64,000 bases of DNA, from NCBI RefSeq assembly GCF_020782235.1, contig NZ_JAJGNO010000003.1, positions 186,001-250,000 of the forward strand, given 5' to 3'. The DNA is from Sphingobium naphthae (GTDB lineage Bacteria; Pseudomonadota; Alphaproteobacteria; Sphingomonadales; Sphingomonadaceae). The notes below the pieces were generated by a model that did not search any database, was not told the DNA's origin, and saw only the letters and a list, made by a program, of their open reading frames with translations. Below are positions 44,233 to 53,476 of the stretch, in pieces; the first letter of the stretch is position 1; every line of letters starts with the position of its first letter. The position numbers and the translations under genes are program-made.

Positions 44233-44751
44233 ATGAACGCCATCGACATTCTCGTCCTGCTCGCGATCGGCGGGTGCGCCGTGCTGGGCCTGCTGCGCGG
44301 CTTCGTGCTGGAGACGCTGTCGCTGATCGCCTGGGTGCTGGCGATCTTCGCCATCCGCCTGTTCCATGCGTCTGCGGCGGAATTGCTGAGCGCGTTCGTC
44401 GGATCGCCCAGCGGCGCGGCGGTGCTGGCGCTGATCCTGATCTTTGGCGTGACGTTCGGCGCGGGCAAGATGCTCGCCCATGCGATCGGCCGGCGCACGC
44501 GACAGTCGGTGCTGGGTCCGGTTGATCGAGTTCTGGGGGCGGGCTTCGGCGCGGTGAAGGGCCTCATCGGCGCGACGCTGATCTTCCTCGGCTTCAGCCT
44601 GGTCTATGACACTTTCTACGGCAGCGGGGCGCGGCGGCCGGACTGGCTGAGCGACGCCCGCACCTACCCGCTGCTCAACGCCAGCGGTCAGGCGATCAGC
44701 GAATTTCTGGCCGAGCAGCGCGCCAGGCCCGCCGCGCCCGAGGATCGCTGA
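44233..44751 (+). CDS. cvpA: CvpA-family membrane protein
   Basis: A 172-residue protein with four hydrophobic helices in the first 120 residues, starting AIDILVLLAIGGCAVLGLLRGFVLETLSLIAWVLA (read as segments). The motif GFGAVKGLIGATLIFLGFSL is the conserved CvpA region. CvpA is linked to colicin V production and bile resistance in enterics. It lies downstream of radA in the same direction. Confidence 0.9.
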   Translation: MNAIDILVLLAIGGCAVLGLLRGFVLETLSLIAWVLAIFAIRLFHASAAELLSAFVGSPSGAAVLALILIFGVTFGAGKMLAHAIGRRTRQSVLGPVDRVLGAGFGAVKGLIGATLIFLGFSLVYDTFYGSGARRPDWLSDARTYPLLNASGQAISEFLAEQRARPAAPEDR

Positions 44752-44754
44752 GGA

Positions 44755-44955
44755 TCAGTCGTAACTTTTTTCGGTATGCTGGGTGACGTTGGCGTCGCCG
44801 GTCACCTGGTCCTCGTGCAGTTCTTCCCCATGCCAGATGTTGCGGGCCAGGAAGATGACGATCACGATCGCCAGGATCAGGGCGACGATCCAGCATCCCG
44901 CGCGTTGCAGGCGGCGGGCGCTGGGCTGTTCGGAAGGGGGCATGCGTTCGGTCAT
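44755..44955 (-). CDS. Small membrane protein
   Basis: A 66-residue protein with one transmembrane helix (CWIVALILAIVIVIFLARNIW, about 20 residues from position 22) and an acidic C-terminal tail (EELHEDQVTGDANVTQH). The start is ATG 44955. No family is recognised. It is convergent with cvpA, three bases apart. Confidence 0.6.
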   Translation of the reverse strand: MTERMPPSEQPSARRLQRAGCWIVALILAIVIVIFLARNIWHGEELHEDQVTGDANVTQHTEKSYD

Positions 44956-45008
44956 GCGGGACAAAGCGCCGACCCGGCGCCGTGGTTCCGTGGCCTGCTA
45001 ACCCAGGA

Positions 45009-45926
45009 TCAGAGCCAGCCCTTTTCCCGATAGGCGGCGACCGTGGCCTTCAGGCCGTCCTCGGTCGGGATCTGGGGCATCCACAGGCGCCGGGGCGGCT
45101 GCATCGCTGGCGTGACCACCCAGTCGGGATGGCAGAAATAATCCACACGATCGGGGGTCAGCTTGGCGTTGCCGCGCCGGATCAGCCGATCCGCACGCGC
45201 CGCCATGCCGAGCGCCCAGCGCGGCGTCGCCACCGTCCGGACCGGCCGTCCGACCGCCCGGCCGATCGCCGCACCGAAATCCTGATGGTCCCAGCCGCCG
45301 GGCGTGCCGTCATCGACTTCATAGATGCGAGTGAGGCTGTTTTCCGTTTCCTTCGCCGTCGCGAGCAGCAGCCGCGCCAGATCGCCGACATGGATGACGG
45401 ACAGCCGCCCGCCCGGCGGCAGCATCATGACACCGCGCTTGGCCATGCGGAACAGCTCCAGCATCTCGCGGTCATTGGGGCCGTAGATGGCGGGGGGGCG
45501 TATGATCGTCCAGTCGAGCCCGCTGGCCTTCACATGGCGTTCGGCCAGCTCCTTCGACCAGCCATATTCGGACAGCTGCGGCTCGCGCGCGGCGAGCGAG
45601 GAGACATGGACCAGCCGGCGAATACCACGCCGGCGCATGGCGTCGATGACCGCAACCGTGCCGCGCGCGTTGCCCGCTTCGAACCCGGCGCGATCCGGCG
45701 CGTTGACGACGCCCGCGATATGCACGACCGCGTCGGCGTCGCGCACCAGCGTATCGAGTGCGGCCGCATCCTCGAGCGACCCCGGCACCCATTTCAGCCG
45801 TGCGCGCGGCGGCTGCGCCCGGCGCGTCAGCGCGTTGACGCGCAGACCTTCGCCCAGCGCCTGTTCCAGCACCTCGGCGCCGACGAATCCCGTCGCGCCC
45901 GTCATCGCAATCCGAAAGGGGCTCAT
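45009..45926 (-). CDS. NAD-dependent epimerase/dehydratase (NDUFA9-like extended SDR)
   Basis: A 305-residue extended SDR. The Rossmann motif is TGATGFVGAEVLEQAL (about residues 9-24), followed by VVHIAGVVNAPDRAGFE, HVSSLAAREPQLSEYGWSK (modified YxxxK) and IIRPPAIYGPNDREM. The pattern resembles the atypical SDRs that include complex I subunit NDUFA9. It starts two bases after the proB stop and is likely cotranscribed with it; substrate unknown. Confidence 0.88.
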   Translation of the reverse strand: MSPFRIAMTGATGFVGAEVLEQALGEGLRVNALTRRAQPPRARLKWVPGSLEDAAALDTLVRDADAVVHIAGVVNAPDRAGFEAGNARGTVAVIDAMRRRGIRRLVHVSSLAAREPQLSEYGWSKELAERHVKASGLDWTIIRPPAIYGPNDREMLELFRMAKRGVMMLPPGGRLSVIHVGDLARLLLATAKETENSLTRIYEVDDGTPGGWDHQDFGAAIGRAVGRPVRTVATPRWALGMAARADRLIRRGNAKLTPDRVDYFCHPDWVVTPAMQPPRRLWMPQIPTEDGLKATVAAYREKGWL

Positions 45927-45928
45927 GG

Positions 45929-47059
45929 TCAGATCATCGCCAGATGGTCGCGATGGACCAGCACGGATCGGGGCATCTCGCCCAGCAGGGCGGCGATGTC
46001 CTCGCTGCGGCGGCCGGCGATCTTCGTCGCGGCGCTGCTGTCATATTCGATGAGGCCGCGCGCGATGACGCGGCCATCCTGCGCGACGATGTCGACCACG
46101 TCACCGCGATCGAATGTGCCTTCGACTCGGGCAACGCCGGCGGGCAGCAGGCTGTTGCCCTTTGCCAACGCCTGTTCGGCCCCTGCGTCGACGGTCAGCC
46201 GCCCCTGCGTCGTCAGGCGGCCCGCGAGCCAACCCTTGCGCGCGCCTTTGGCTTGTGCGGCGAGGAAGATGGAGCCCCGGCCCTCATGGGCCCAATGCGA
46301 AAGAGGCGCATCGACCTTGCCCGAGATGATGGCGAGATGCGCGCCCGCGCCAGTCGCAATGCGCGCCGCCTGGATCTTCGACACCATGCCGCCCGAGCCC
46401 ATGCCCGACGCGGAGCCGCCATCCGCCATCGCCGCGATCCGCGCGTCGATCGTCTCGATCGTTTCAATCAGCATGGCGTCGGCATCGACGTGCGGGTTGG
46501 CGGTGTAAAGCCCGTCGACATCGGAAAGCAGGACAACCGCGTCAGCCCGTGCCGCCTGTCCGATGCGCGCCGCCAGCCGATCATTGTCGCCGAATCGGAT
46601 TTCGGCGGTGGCGACGCTGTCATTCTCGTTGACCACCGGCACGACGTCGAGCGCCATCAGCCGCTCCAGCGTTGCCGATGCGTTGAGGTAGCGACGCCGG
46701 TTTTCCAGATCGTCGAGAGTCACCAGCATTTGCGCGGCAGTAATGCCCTGCTGATCGAGTAGGCCGGCCCAGCATTGCGACAGAGCGATCTGCCCCGTGG
46801 CGGCGGCGGCTTGTGCGTCGTCCAGGCTGCCGCGGCCGCCCTTGGGCAGCTTCAGGCGGCGCGCGCCAAGCGCGATCGCGCCCGAGGAGACGATGATGAC
46901 CTGTTGTCCCGCTGCCTTGCGCGCGGCGACATCCGCCACCAGCGTGCGCAGCCAGTCCACCCGCACATGTCCCGCCGGATCGACCAGCAGGGCGGAGCCG
47001 ACCTTGACGACAAGGCGGCGGACAAGGGCAGGGGGGAAACCGGAGAGCGGATGGGTCAC
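45929..47059 (-). CDS. proB: Glutamate 5-kinase ProB
   Basis: A 376-residue enzyme for the first step of proline synthesis. The kinase domain starts RRLVVKVGSALLVD and has IIVSSGAIALGARRL, PVVNENDSVATAEIRFGDNDRLAARIG and LLSDVDGLYTANP. A C-terminal PUA domain spans about residues 280-370 (GRLTVDAGAEQALAKGNSLLPAGV, DIVAQDGRVIARGL). The best start is GTG 47059 (THPLSGFPPALV follows); a frame open to 47290 overlaps obgE and is unlikely. proC is at 34119. Confidence 0.95.
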   Translation of the reverse strand: MTHPLSGFPPALVRRLVVKVGSALLVDPAGHVRVDWLRTLVADVAARKAAGQQVIIVSSGAIALGARRLKLPKGGRGSLDDAQAAAATGQIALSQCWAGLLDQQGITAAQMLVTLDDLENRRRYLNASATLERLMALDVVPVVNENDSVATAEIRFGDNDRLAARIGQAARADAVVLLSDVDGLYTANPHVDADAMLIETIETIDARIAAMADGGSASGMGSGGMVSKIQAARIATGAGAHLAIISGKVDAPLSHWAHEGRGSIFLAAQAKGARKGWLAGRLTTQGRLTVDAGAEQALAKGNSLLPAGVARVEGTFDRGDVVDIVAQDGRVIARGLIEYDSSAATKIAGRRSEDIAALLGEMPRSVLVHRDHLAMI

Positions 47060-47153
47060 GACAGGGAGGTTCCGTTCGCTTCGAGCGACGTCTGGAAGCG
47101 GGTGGCGCCACGGTTCCGCAACTCGCGCGGACCGGCGGAACTGAAACGTGGCT

Positions 47154-48248
47154 TCAGATCGGCGACCATGGTTTTTCGGCCTCGGGCGCGTCCTCCTCCT
47201 TGCCCTCGACCGGCTCATCCAGCATCGGCAGCACCGCGTCCAGCAGGGCGCCGACGCCTTCGCCGGTCGCGCCCGAAATGATGAACACATCCTCCACGCC
47301 CGCTTCCTCGCGAAGCTGCGCGGCGATATCCTCCATCAGTTCCTGGCCGAGCAGGTCGCCCTTGTTGAGCGCGACGATCTGCGGCTTTTCGTCGAGGCCG
47401 CCGCCATAAGCCGCCAATTCGTCGGTGACGATGCGGAAGGCTTCGACAGGATCGTCGCCCGTCGCGTCGATGAGGTGGAGCAGCACTCGGCAGCGTTCGA
47501 TATGGCCCAGGAACCGGTCGCCAATGCCTGCGCCCTCGGCCGCGCCCTCGATCAGGCCGGGAATGTCCGCCAGCACGAACTCGCGGTCGCGGTGCAGCAC
47601 GACGCCCAATTGCGGCTTGGTGGTGGTGAAGGCATAGGCGCCGACCTTCGCCTTGGTATTGGTCACCTGGTTGATGAGGGTCGATTTGCCGGCATTGGGC
47701 ATGCCGACCAGGCCAACGTCGGCGAGCAGCTTCAGGCGCAGCCACACCCACATTTCCTGACCCGGCCAGCCCGTTCCGTGCTGGCGCGGGGCGCGGTTGG
47801 TGCTGGTCTTGTAGGACAGGTTGCCGCGGCCGCCATCGCCGCCGCGCAGCAGCACGATGCGCTGGCCGACTTGCGTGAAATCGGCGAGCAGTTCCTGCTC
47901 ATATTCCATCGACCCGTCTTCCTCATCCTCGGTTCCTTCGATGGGAACGGGATCCGAGAGGATCTGCGTGCCGACGGGCACCTTGATGACCAGGTCGTCG
48001 CCGCCGGCGCCATAGCGGTTCTTGCCCATGCCGGGCTGGCCGCGCTGCGCCTTGAAATGCTGGGTGTAGCGAAAATCGATCAGCGTGTTGAGGCCGGCCA
48101 CCGCTTCGAAGATGATGTCTCCGCCCTTGCCGCCATTGCCGCCGTCCGGACCGCCATATTCGACATATTTTTCGCGCCGGAAGCTGACCGCGCCGGGACC
48201 GCCCCAGCCGGACTTGATGTAGATTTTCGCTTGATCGAGGAAATGCAT
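47154..48248 (-). CDS. obgE: Obg-family GTPase (ObgE/CgtA)
   Basis: A 364-residue ribosome-associated GTPase. The glycine-rich Obg fold (MHFLDQAKIYIKSGWGGPGA... YGGPDGGNGGKGGDI) covers residues 1-160, followed by the G domain: G1 VGMPNAGKSTLINQV, switch KAKVGAYAFTT, G3 LADIPGLIEGA and G4 VALNKGDLL. The acidic C-terminal tail is usual. It is essential for 50S assembly. proB lies downstream after 94 bases. Confidence 0.97.
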   Translation of the reverse strand: MHFLDQAKIYIKSGWGGPGAVSFRREKYVEYGGPDGGNGGKGGDIIFEAVAGLNTLIDFRYTQHFKAQRGQPGMGKNRYGAGGDDLVIKVPVGTQILSDPVPIEGTEDEEDGSMEYEQELLADFTQVGQRIVLLRGGDGGRGNLSYKTSTNRAPRQHGTGWPGQEMWVWLRLKLLADVGLVGMPNAGKSTLINQVTNTKAKVGAYAFTTTKPQLGVVLHRDREFVLADIPGLIEGAAEGAGIGDRFLGHIERCRVLLHLIDATGDDPVEAFRIVTDELAAYGGGLDEKPQIVALNKGDLLGQELMEDIAAQLREEAGVEDVFIISGATGEGVGALLDAVLPMLDEPVEGKEEDAPEAEKPWSPI

Positions 48249-48278
48249 GGCGCGCCCATAACCCTATTAGCGCGAAAG

Positions 48279-48896
48279 TTAAACCTTGGCCTGCGCGGCA
48301 ATCGTCGCGGCCTCCTGCATCAGGGCGAAGGTGAGGCTGCGGGTCGCGATTTCCCGCGCTTTCGCGCGGGGCAGGCCGATCGCGGAGGCCATCGCTCCCC
48401 CCAGTTGCGAATCGCCGAGGGCGAGCAGGATCAGCATCAGCGTATTTTCACGGATCAGTTCGGCCATATCGGCGCTGAGCGCGCTGCCCGCGAGCCGATC
48501 GACCAGGCGATGGATCGCGTCAACCACTGGATCGAGCGCATCCTCATTGCCTGACGCCAGCATCCAGCTCGCCAGCGCGCCTGCGCCCTGCGCGTCGAAC
48601 GCATCGAATGTCATGTCGACGATGGCGCGGGGGCCGACCTCGCCGCGCCGCGCCGCATCCACCGCTTCACCGATGCTGGTGGTGATGGTGTCCGCCAGAT
48701 GCGCGGCCAGCGCCTTCTGCAGCCCAGCAGCTGATCCGAAATGATGGAGGAGATTGGCGTGGGTGCGCTCGATGCGGCCGGCCACGGCTTTGAGCGTCAC
48801 GGCTTGGGGTCCCGCTTCGATCAGCAAGGCCCGCGCGGCTTCAAGGGCGGCAAGGCGGCTTTCGTCCGGGCTGAGGCGTGCGCGTTTTATTGACAT
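48279..48896 (-). CDS. TetR/AcrR-family transcriptional regulator
   Basis: A 205-residue repressor. The HTH is in the first 60 residues (ALEAARALLIEAGPQAVTLKAVAGRIERTHANLLHHFGS, read as segments). The rest is a helical ligand domain. It is divergent from the metal-dependent hydrolase gene at 48951; a TGACA/TGTCA palindrome covers its own start codon and the -35 box of the opposite promoter. No Shine-Dalgarno is visible, so translation may be leaderless or weak. Confidence 0.87.
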   Translation of the reverse strand: MSIKRARLSPDESRLAALEAARALLIEAGPQAVTLKAVAGRIERTHANLLHHFGSAAGLQKALAAHLADTITTSIGEAVDAARRGEVGPRAIVDMTFDAFDAQGAGALASWMLASGNEDALDPVVDAIHRLVDRLAGSALSADMAELIRENTLMLILLALGDSQLGGAMASAIGLPRAKAREIATRSLTFALMQEAATIAAQAKV

Positions 48897-48935
48897 GCGT
48901 GTCAGTTGCTCTTATTTACATCAATGTCAGTAAGC
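48890..48935. promoter_or_regulatory. TetR operator and divergent promoter region
   Basis: TGACA-TGCG-TGTCA (48891-48904) is a perfect palindrome that overlaps a consensus -35 box TTGACA at 48890-48895; TATTTA at 48913-48918, 17 bases on, may be the -10. A second dyad ACAT-CA-ATGT is at 48918-48927. Both fit a TetR-type operator controlling the rightward hydrolase gene and the regulator itself. Confidence 0.55.
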
Positions 48936-48950
48936 AACGGAGGCGTCCGC

Positions 48951-49801
48951 ATGACTACCGCCGACCTCACCATCACCCCGCGCGACCGTCGTTTTTGTCG
49001 CGACCGCCGGGCGGAGCGACATTGGCTGAACGGCGACCCGATCGCCACGGCTTTCTTCAACGCCCTGTCGATCACCTTTCCACGCGGCGAAGCCTTCTTC
49101 ATCGAGTCCGTCCGCGCCTTCCGCGACGGGGTGCCCGCGCAGCTGGCGGGGGAGATTGCGGCGTTCATCCGGCAGGAAGTGGTGCATAGCCGCGAGCATC
49201 TCGCCTTCAACCGGCAGGTGACCGATCATGGCTATGACGTGTCGCAGCTGGATGCCGACGTCACGATGGTGCTTGATCTCGCCAGGCAACGGCCGCCGAT
49301 CATGAGCCTGGCCGCCACGATGGCGCTGGAGCATTTCACGGCAATCCTGGCGCACGAACTGCTGCGTGATCCCGTTATCTGGATGGCGCAGATCCGGAAA
49401 TCGCCGCGCTCTGGCGCTGGCATGCGATCGAGGAAATCGAGCATAAGGGAGTGGCGCATGACACCTGGGTTCACGCCACCCGCAATTGGCCCCGCGTCCG
49501 GCGCTGGTGGGTCAAGTCGGTGATGATGCTGATCGTCACGAAGCATTTCCTGCATCATCGCGCGCGGGGCATGATGGAATTGCTGCGGCAGGATGGGGTG
49601 ACCGGGGTAGCTGCATGGGGTGGGTTGCTGCGCTATGCGCTGGTGCGGCCGGGCATATTGCGGCGCGTGGCCCGGCCCTGGCTCGGCTATTTCCTGCCCG
49701 GCTTTCACCCCTGGGCGGTGGATGATCGCGACCTGATCGCGCGCGCCGATACGCCCTATGCGGCGGCCCGGCAGGATGCGCCATTGCCGTCGGCGGCTTG
49801 A
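48951..49801 (+). pseudogene. Metal-dependent hydrolase (PF10118-like) with a frameshift
   Basis: The first frame, from ATG 48951 (GGAGG upstream), codes for about 140 residues of a PF10118-type predicted metal-dependent hydrolase (EAFFIESVRAFRD, VVHSREHLAFN, EHFTAILAHELLRDP). At about 49371-49373 it goes out of frame: GATCCCGTTATCTG should read with one more base to give RDP-R-YLDGADPEI. The second frame then continues WRWHAIEEIEHKGVAHDTW and on to TAA/TGA at 49801. Inserting one base gives a full 283-residue protein. This may be a true mutation or a sequencing error. Confidence 0.8.
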
Positions 49802-49833
49802 CCCGGCCGGCCGCGGCGGCTCTTAATCGCGCG

Positions 49834-50367
49834 ATGACCTATACACCGACGCTCGAAACCGCCCGCCTGACCCTGCGCCCGCACCATGTGGACGATTATG
49901 CCGCCTGTCGCTCGCTCTGGGCCGACGCGCAGGTGGTGCAGCATATTGGCGGGGTGCCGCAGGATGCGCAGGCGGTGTGGTTCCGGCTGCTGCGGTATGC
50001 CGGCATGTGGGCGATGCTGGGCTATGGCATGTGGGCGATCGAGGATCGCGACAGCGGGGCCTTTCTGGGGGAGGCGGGGCTGCTCAGCGCGGCGCGCGGC
50101 CTGCCCGAGCTTGATGGGGTACCCGAAGCGGGCTGGGTCCTGACGCCAGCGGCTTGGGGCAGGGGCGTGGCGTCCGAAGCGATGATGGCGGTGCTGACCT
50201 GGGCCGACGCGCAGGTGGAGGCGCCATCGCTTCGTTGCATCATCCATCCGGACAATGCAGCGTCGATCAAGGTGGCGGAGAAGCTGGGCTTTGCCGCGCT
50301 GGTCGATACAGAATTGGCGGGCACGCCGACGCGGGTCTTCGACCGTCCCAAAGCTGTCGGGGGCTGA
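49834..50367 (+). CDS. GNAT-family acetyltransferase (RimJ-like)
   Basis: A 177-residue acetyltransferase. It begins with the RimJ/RimL pattern LETARLTLRPHHVDDY, and the acetyl-CoA binding motif is GWVLTPAAWGRGVASEAMMAVL (Q/RxxGxA form), followed by CIIHPDNAASIKVAEKLGF. It likely acetylates a protein N-terminus or a small molecule. It lies 30 bases after the frameshifted hydrolase and may share its promoter. Confidence 0.88.
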   Translation: MTYTPTLETARLTLRPHHVDDYAACRSLWADAQVVQHIGGVPQDAQAVWFRLLRYAGMWAMLGYGMWAIEDRDSGAFLGEAGLLSAARGLPELDGVPEAGWVLTPAAWGRGVASEAMMAVLTWADAQVEAPSLRCIIHPDNAASIKVAEKLGFAALVDTELAGTPTRVFDRPKAVGG

Positions 50368-50475
50368 GCCGCGGCCTCTGAACGCTTAAGGCCCTGATCC
50401 GGCGGAGGATGCATCCCCGCTCGCGCGGGATGACGGGTGGACGTCAGTCAGCCGCCAATGGCCAATCCGGCTGGA

Positions 50476-51048
50476 TCAGGCCGCTACGGGCAGGGCGTCG
50501 CCATAGAGATCCATGGCCGGATCGTCGTTCATGCCCCCGCCTTCGCCTTCTTCGAAGATCAGGCAGTCGACCAGCGCATTGCGACCCAGGCTGTGCCGCT
50601 TCTGCGTTTCGCCGGTGAAGCGAAAGCCAAGCTTGCGCAGGACATTGCCGGACGCGGGATTGTCGGCGAAATGGCCGGCGCGGATGTTGCGCACGCCGCT
50701 GGCGCGGGCCATGCCCACGACCGCGCGCGCCGCTTCGGTCGCGAAGCCCAGACCCCAATAGGGTCGCGCGATCCAGTAGCCGAGTTCCGGCGCGCCATTC
50801 TCGTCCGGATGGAGGCCGCAGCCGCCGATCAGGCGGGGAGCCCCGCGCGTGCGCGTGAAGGCCAGCAGCCGCGGCATGTGCGGATGATGGGGCAGCGCCA
50901 GGAAGGCCTGCGCGTCCTTGATCCCATAGGGGCTGGGGACACGCGCAAGGTTGCGCAGAACGGCGGGGTCGTTGATGGCTCCGGCCAGCGCCGGGGCGTC
51001 TTCCATCCAGCCGGGACGCAGCAGCAGCCGGGGGGTGCGGGCGAACAT
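50476..51048 (-). CDS. GNAT-family acetyltransferase
   Basis: A 190-residue acetyltransferase starting FARTPRLLLRPGWMEDAPAL. Motif A is LGYWIARPYWGLGFATEAARAVV and motif B FADNPASGNVLRKLGFRF. The extra acidic Gly-rich loop EEGEGGGMNDDP near the C-terminus is unusual. In sphingomonads a GNAT gene commonly sits between rpmA and obgE; here it is read like rpmA, but a terminator lies between them. Confidence 0.88.
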   Translation of the reverse strand: MFARTPRLLLRPGWMEDAPALAGAINDPAVLRNLARVPSPYGIKDAQAFLALPHHPHMPRLLAFTRTRGAPRLIGGCGLHPDENGAPELGYWIARPYWGLGFATEAARAVVGMARASGVRNIRAGHFADNPASGNVLRKLGFRFTGETQKRHSLGRNALVDCLIFEEGEGGGMNDDPAMDLYGDALPVAA

Positions 51049-51198
51049 TCTCGTCTCTCCTCTTGTGCGCGCCGTTAGCCGACAATGATGACGGCTTGAC
51101 GACGGTTTCCTCCGGATGATTCCCCGCCCGCAAGACGCGCGAGAAGGCGTTGAGTTCCAGAGACTTGAGGGAATTTCGAGGGGGTATCGCCCAACGGA

Positions 51199-51235
51199 AA
51201 AAGGGCGCTCCCTCGTTGTGGAGGAGCGCCCTTTT
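51199..51235 (-). terminator. Rho-independent terminator of rplU-rpmA
   Basis: GGGCGCTCC (51203-51211) pairs with GGAGCGCCC (51223-51231); A-runs and T-runs flank the stem on both sides, so it functions for leftward transcripts leaving rpmA and could also work in the other direction. It lies about 80 bases after the rpmA stop. Confidence 0.85.
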
Positions 51236-51317
51236 CCCTCGAACTCCGGGTCAGGCCAAAGGCCGGAATACCGGAAGGATCGCCCCTGTCGAAGGACGAT
51301 CCGTCATCGATCGTCCG

Positions 51318-51587
51318 TTATTCGGCGGCTTCGGCCATCGCGTCGACCGACACATATTTGCGGCCGAGCTTGCCGGTGTGGAATACCACCTTGCCTTCGC
51401 CGAGCGCGAAGAGGGTGTGATCCTTGCCCATGCCGACATTGCGGCCCGGATAGACGCGGGTGCCGCGCTGGCGAATGATGATGTTGCCGCCGATCACGTC
51501 CTGACCGCCGAACTTCTTCACGCCAAGGCGCTTCGACTCCGAATCGCGACCGTTGCGCGACGAACCGCCAGCTTTCTTATGTGCCAT
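51318..51587 (-). CDS. rpmA: 50S ribosomal protein L27
   Basis: An 89-residue ribosomal protein with the invariant start [21 protein letters not shown] and the core [16 protein letters not shown], reaching the peptidyl-transferase centre with its N-terminus. It follows rplU by 29 bases on the same strand. Confidence 0.98.
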   Translation of the reverse strand: MAHKKAGGSSRNGRDSESKRLGVKKFGGQDVIGGNIIIRQRGTRVYPGRNVGMGKDHTLFALGEGKVVFHTGKLGRKYVSVDAMAEAAE

Positions 51588-51616
51588 GACCTAAACTCCT
51601 TGAATTCTCAGTTGGC

Positions 51617-51916
51617 TCAGGCGCCGATCGACACGATCTTCAGGATCGTGTGATTCTGGCGGTGGCCATTCTTGCGGCGATAATTGTGGCGGCGGCGCTT
51701 CTTGAAGACGATGACCTTCTCGCCCTTGGCCTGCGCGATGATTTCGGCCGCGACGGTCAGCTTGGCGGTGTCCTTCAGGTCGCCGTTTTCGCCGGCCAGC
51801 AGGACGTCGTCCAGCGTGACCTTGTCGCCGGCTTCGCCAGCCAGCTTTTCAACGACGATCTTGTCTCCGGCGGCGACGCGATACTGCTTGCCGCCCGTGC
51901 GCACGATAGCGAACAT
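51617..51916 (-). CDS. rplU: 50S ribosomal protein L21
   Basis: A 99-residue ribosomal protein starting [24 protein letters not shown] and ending in the L21 signature [22 protein letters not shown] (seen as a basic stretch). I use ATG 51916, since the frame before it (to 51937) is short and not family-like. A small hairpin ATCTGC-TTTAC-GCAGAT lies at 51938-51954 in its leader. Confidence 0.97.
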   Translation of the reverse strand: MFAIVRTGGKQYRVAAGDKIVVEKLAGEAGDKVTLDDVLLAGENGDLKDTAKLTVAAEIIAQAKGEKVIVFKKRRRHNYRRKNGHRQNHTILKIVSIGA

Positions 51917-52039
51917 GGCTTGTCTCTTCTCGTTCAAATCTGCTTTACGCAGATCATCGAGGAGAAATCCTGTCGACCCGCGCGGGAATGTGGCCCGTTA
52001 GTGGAATGACTCGCCGCTGTCAACCAAGCGGCACCGGAT

Positions 52040-53476
52040 TCACGCCAGATCGTCGAGGAAATTTGCCGCCTGCATGCGCGTCGCCTCGCGATCGGCCGGC
52101 TTCATCTTGTCCCAGGTGCGATAGGCCATGGCCATGCGCGGATTGCGCGCCAGCCGGCGTTCGTTGCGGGCGATGAAATCCCAGTAGAGCGCGTTGAAGG
52201 GGCAGGCATCCTCGCCGACGCGCTTCTTCACGTCATAGCGGCACCGCCCGCAATAATCCGACATGCGGTTGATATAGGCGCCACCCGCGGCATAGGGCTT
52301 GCTGCCGAGCAGGCCGCCATCGGCGAACAGCGCCATACCCAGCGTGTTGGGCATTTCCACCCACTCATAGGCGTCGGCATAGACTTCCAGATACCAGACA
52401 TGCACCTGATGCGGCGCGATCCCGGCGATCAGGGCGAAGTTGCCGGTGATCATCAGCCGCTGGATATGATGGGCATAGCCATGGTCGATGGTCTGGCCGA
52501 TCGCCTGTGCCAGGCAATGCATGTCGGTCTCGCCGGTCCAGTAGAAGCCCGGCAGGTCGCGCTTCGCCTCCAGCGCATTGCGCGCGCCATAGTCCGGCCC
52601 TTCGTGCCAGTAGACCCCGCGTATATATTCGCGCCAGCCGATGATCTGGCGGATGAAGCCTTCGGCGCAGTTTAGCGGCACCTTGCCGGCGCGATAGCGC
52701 CTGTCGACCTCCTGGCAGAGCGCCAGCGGATCGAGCAGGCCGGCATTGAGGTAGGGCGAGAGGATCGAGTGCCATAAAAAGGGCTCGTCGGTGAGCATCG
52801 CGTCCTGATAGTCGCCGAAGCGAGGCAGGGCCTCGTCGAGGAACTGCCTTTGCTGGCGCAGCGCCTCCTCATGCGTCACCGCGAAGTGGAAATGATCGAG
52901 GCTGCCGATATGGTCGGAAAAGCGCCCTGCCACCATGTCGAGCACGTCGCGCGTGATCGCGTCGGGCCGGAACCGGATCGGCTGCGGCATCAGCAGGTCG
53001 CGGCCGGGCGCCGGCTTGCGATTATCCGCATCGTAATTCCACTGGCCCCCTTCGGGTCCGCCATCCTCGTCCAGCAGCAGCCCTGTCTTGCGGCGCATGT
53101 CGCGGTAGAAATATTCCATGCGCAGCTGCTTGCGGGCGGCCGCCCATGTGTCGAATTCGGCATGGGCGCAAAGGAAGCGATCATCCTCATGGACAGTGAC
53201 GGGAATGGCAAAGCGCGTCTCCCAGCTTTCCAGCATGGCGCGCACGCGCCATTCGCCCGCTTCGGTGACATGGATGGCGCGCGGCCTGTGCCGCTCCACC
53301 GCACGCGCGACTTCGCCGGTGAAGCTGCCGCTATTGTCGGGCGCGTCCAGCTTCACATAGTCAACCGTCCAGCCGAGTCCGCGCAGCCGCTGCGCATGAT
53401 GGCGCATGGCGGACAGAATGAAGGCGATCTTGGCCTTGTGATGCTTTACATAGGTCGTCTCGTCGGCGACCTCCAT
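52040..53476 (-). pseudogene. Photolyase/cryptochrome (FeS-BCP type), C-terminal 478 codons, 5' end removed by a transposon
   Basis: A deoxyribodipyrimidine photolyase-related protein lacking its first 34 residues. It keeps FAD-domain blocks (EPFLWHSILSPYLNAGLL, GFIRQIIGWREYIRGVYW, WVEMPNTLGMALFADGG) and the four Cys typical of PhrB-type FeS photolyases (LNCAEGF, DYCGRCRYD, DACPFN). The missing start lies at 63629-63735 beyond a Tn3-family element; the joint is in frame at the TCCAT duplication. The ATG at 53476 is part of the duplication and has GAGG in the inverted repeat 8-11 bases upstream, so a shortened protein could still be made. Confidence 0.93.
53472..53476. repeat. Target-site duplication, left copy (TCCAT)
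   Basis: TCCAT stands directly before the left inverted repeat and again directly after the right one (63629-63633). Five bases is the duplication length of Tn3-family transposition. Confidence 0.95.

Noticed and set aside
45929..47290. A 453-residue form of ProB
   Set aside because: The extra 77 residues overlap obgE and are not family-like; GTG 47059 gives the normal length.
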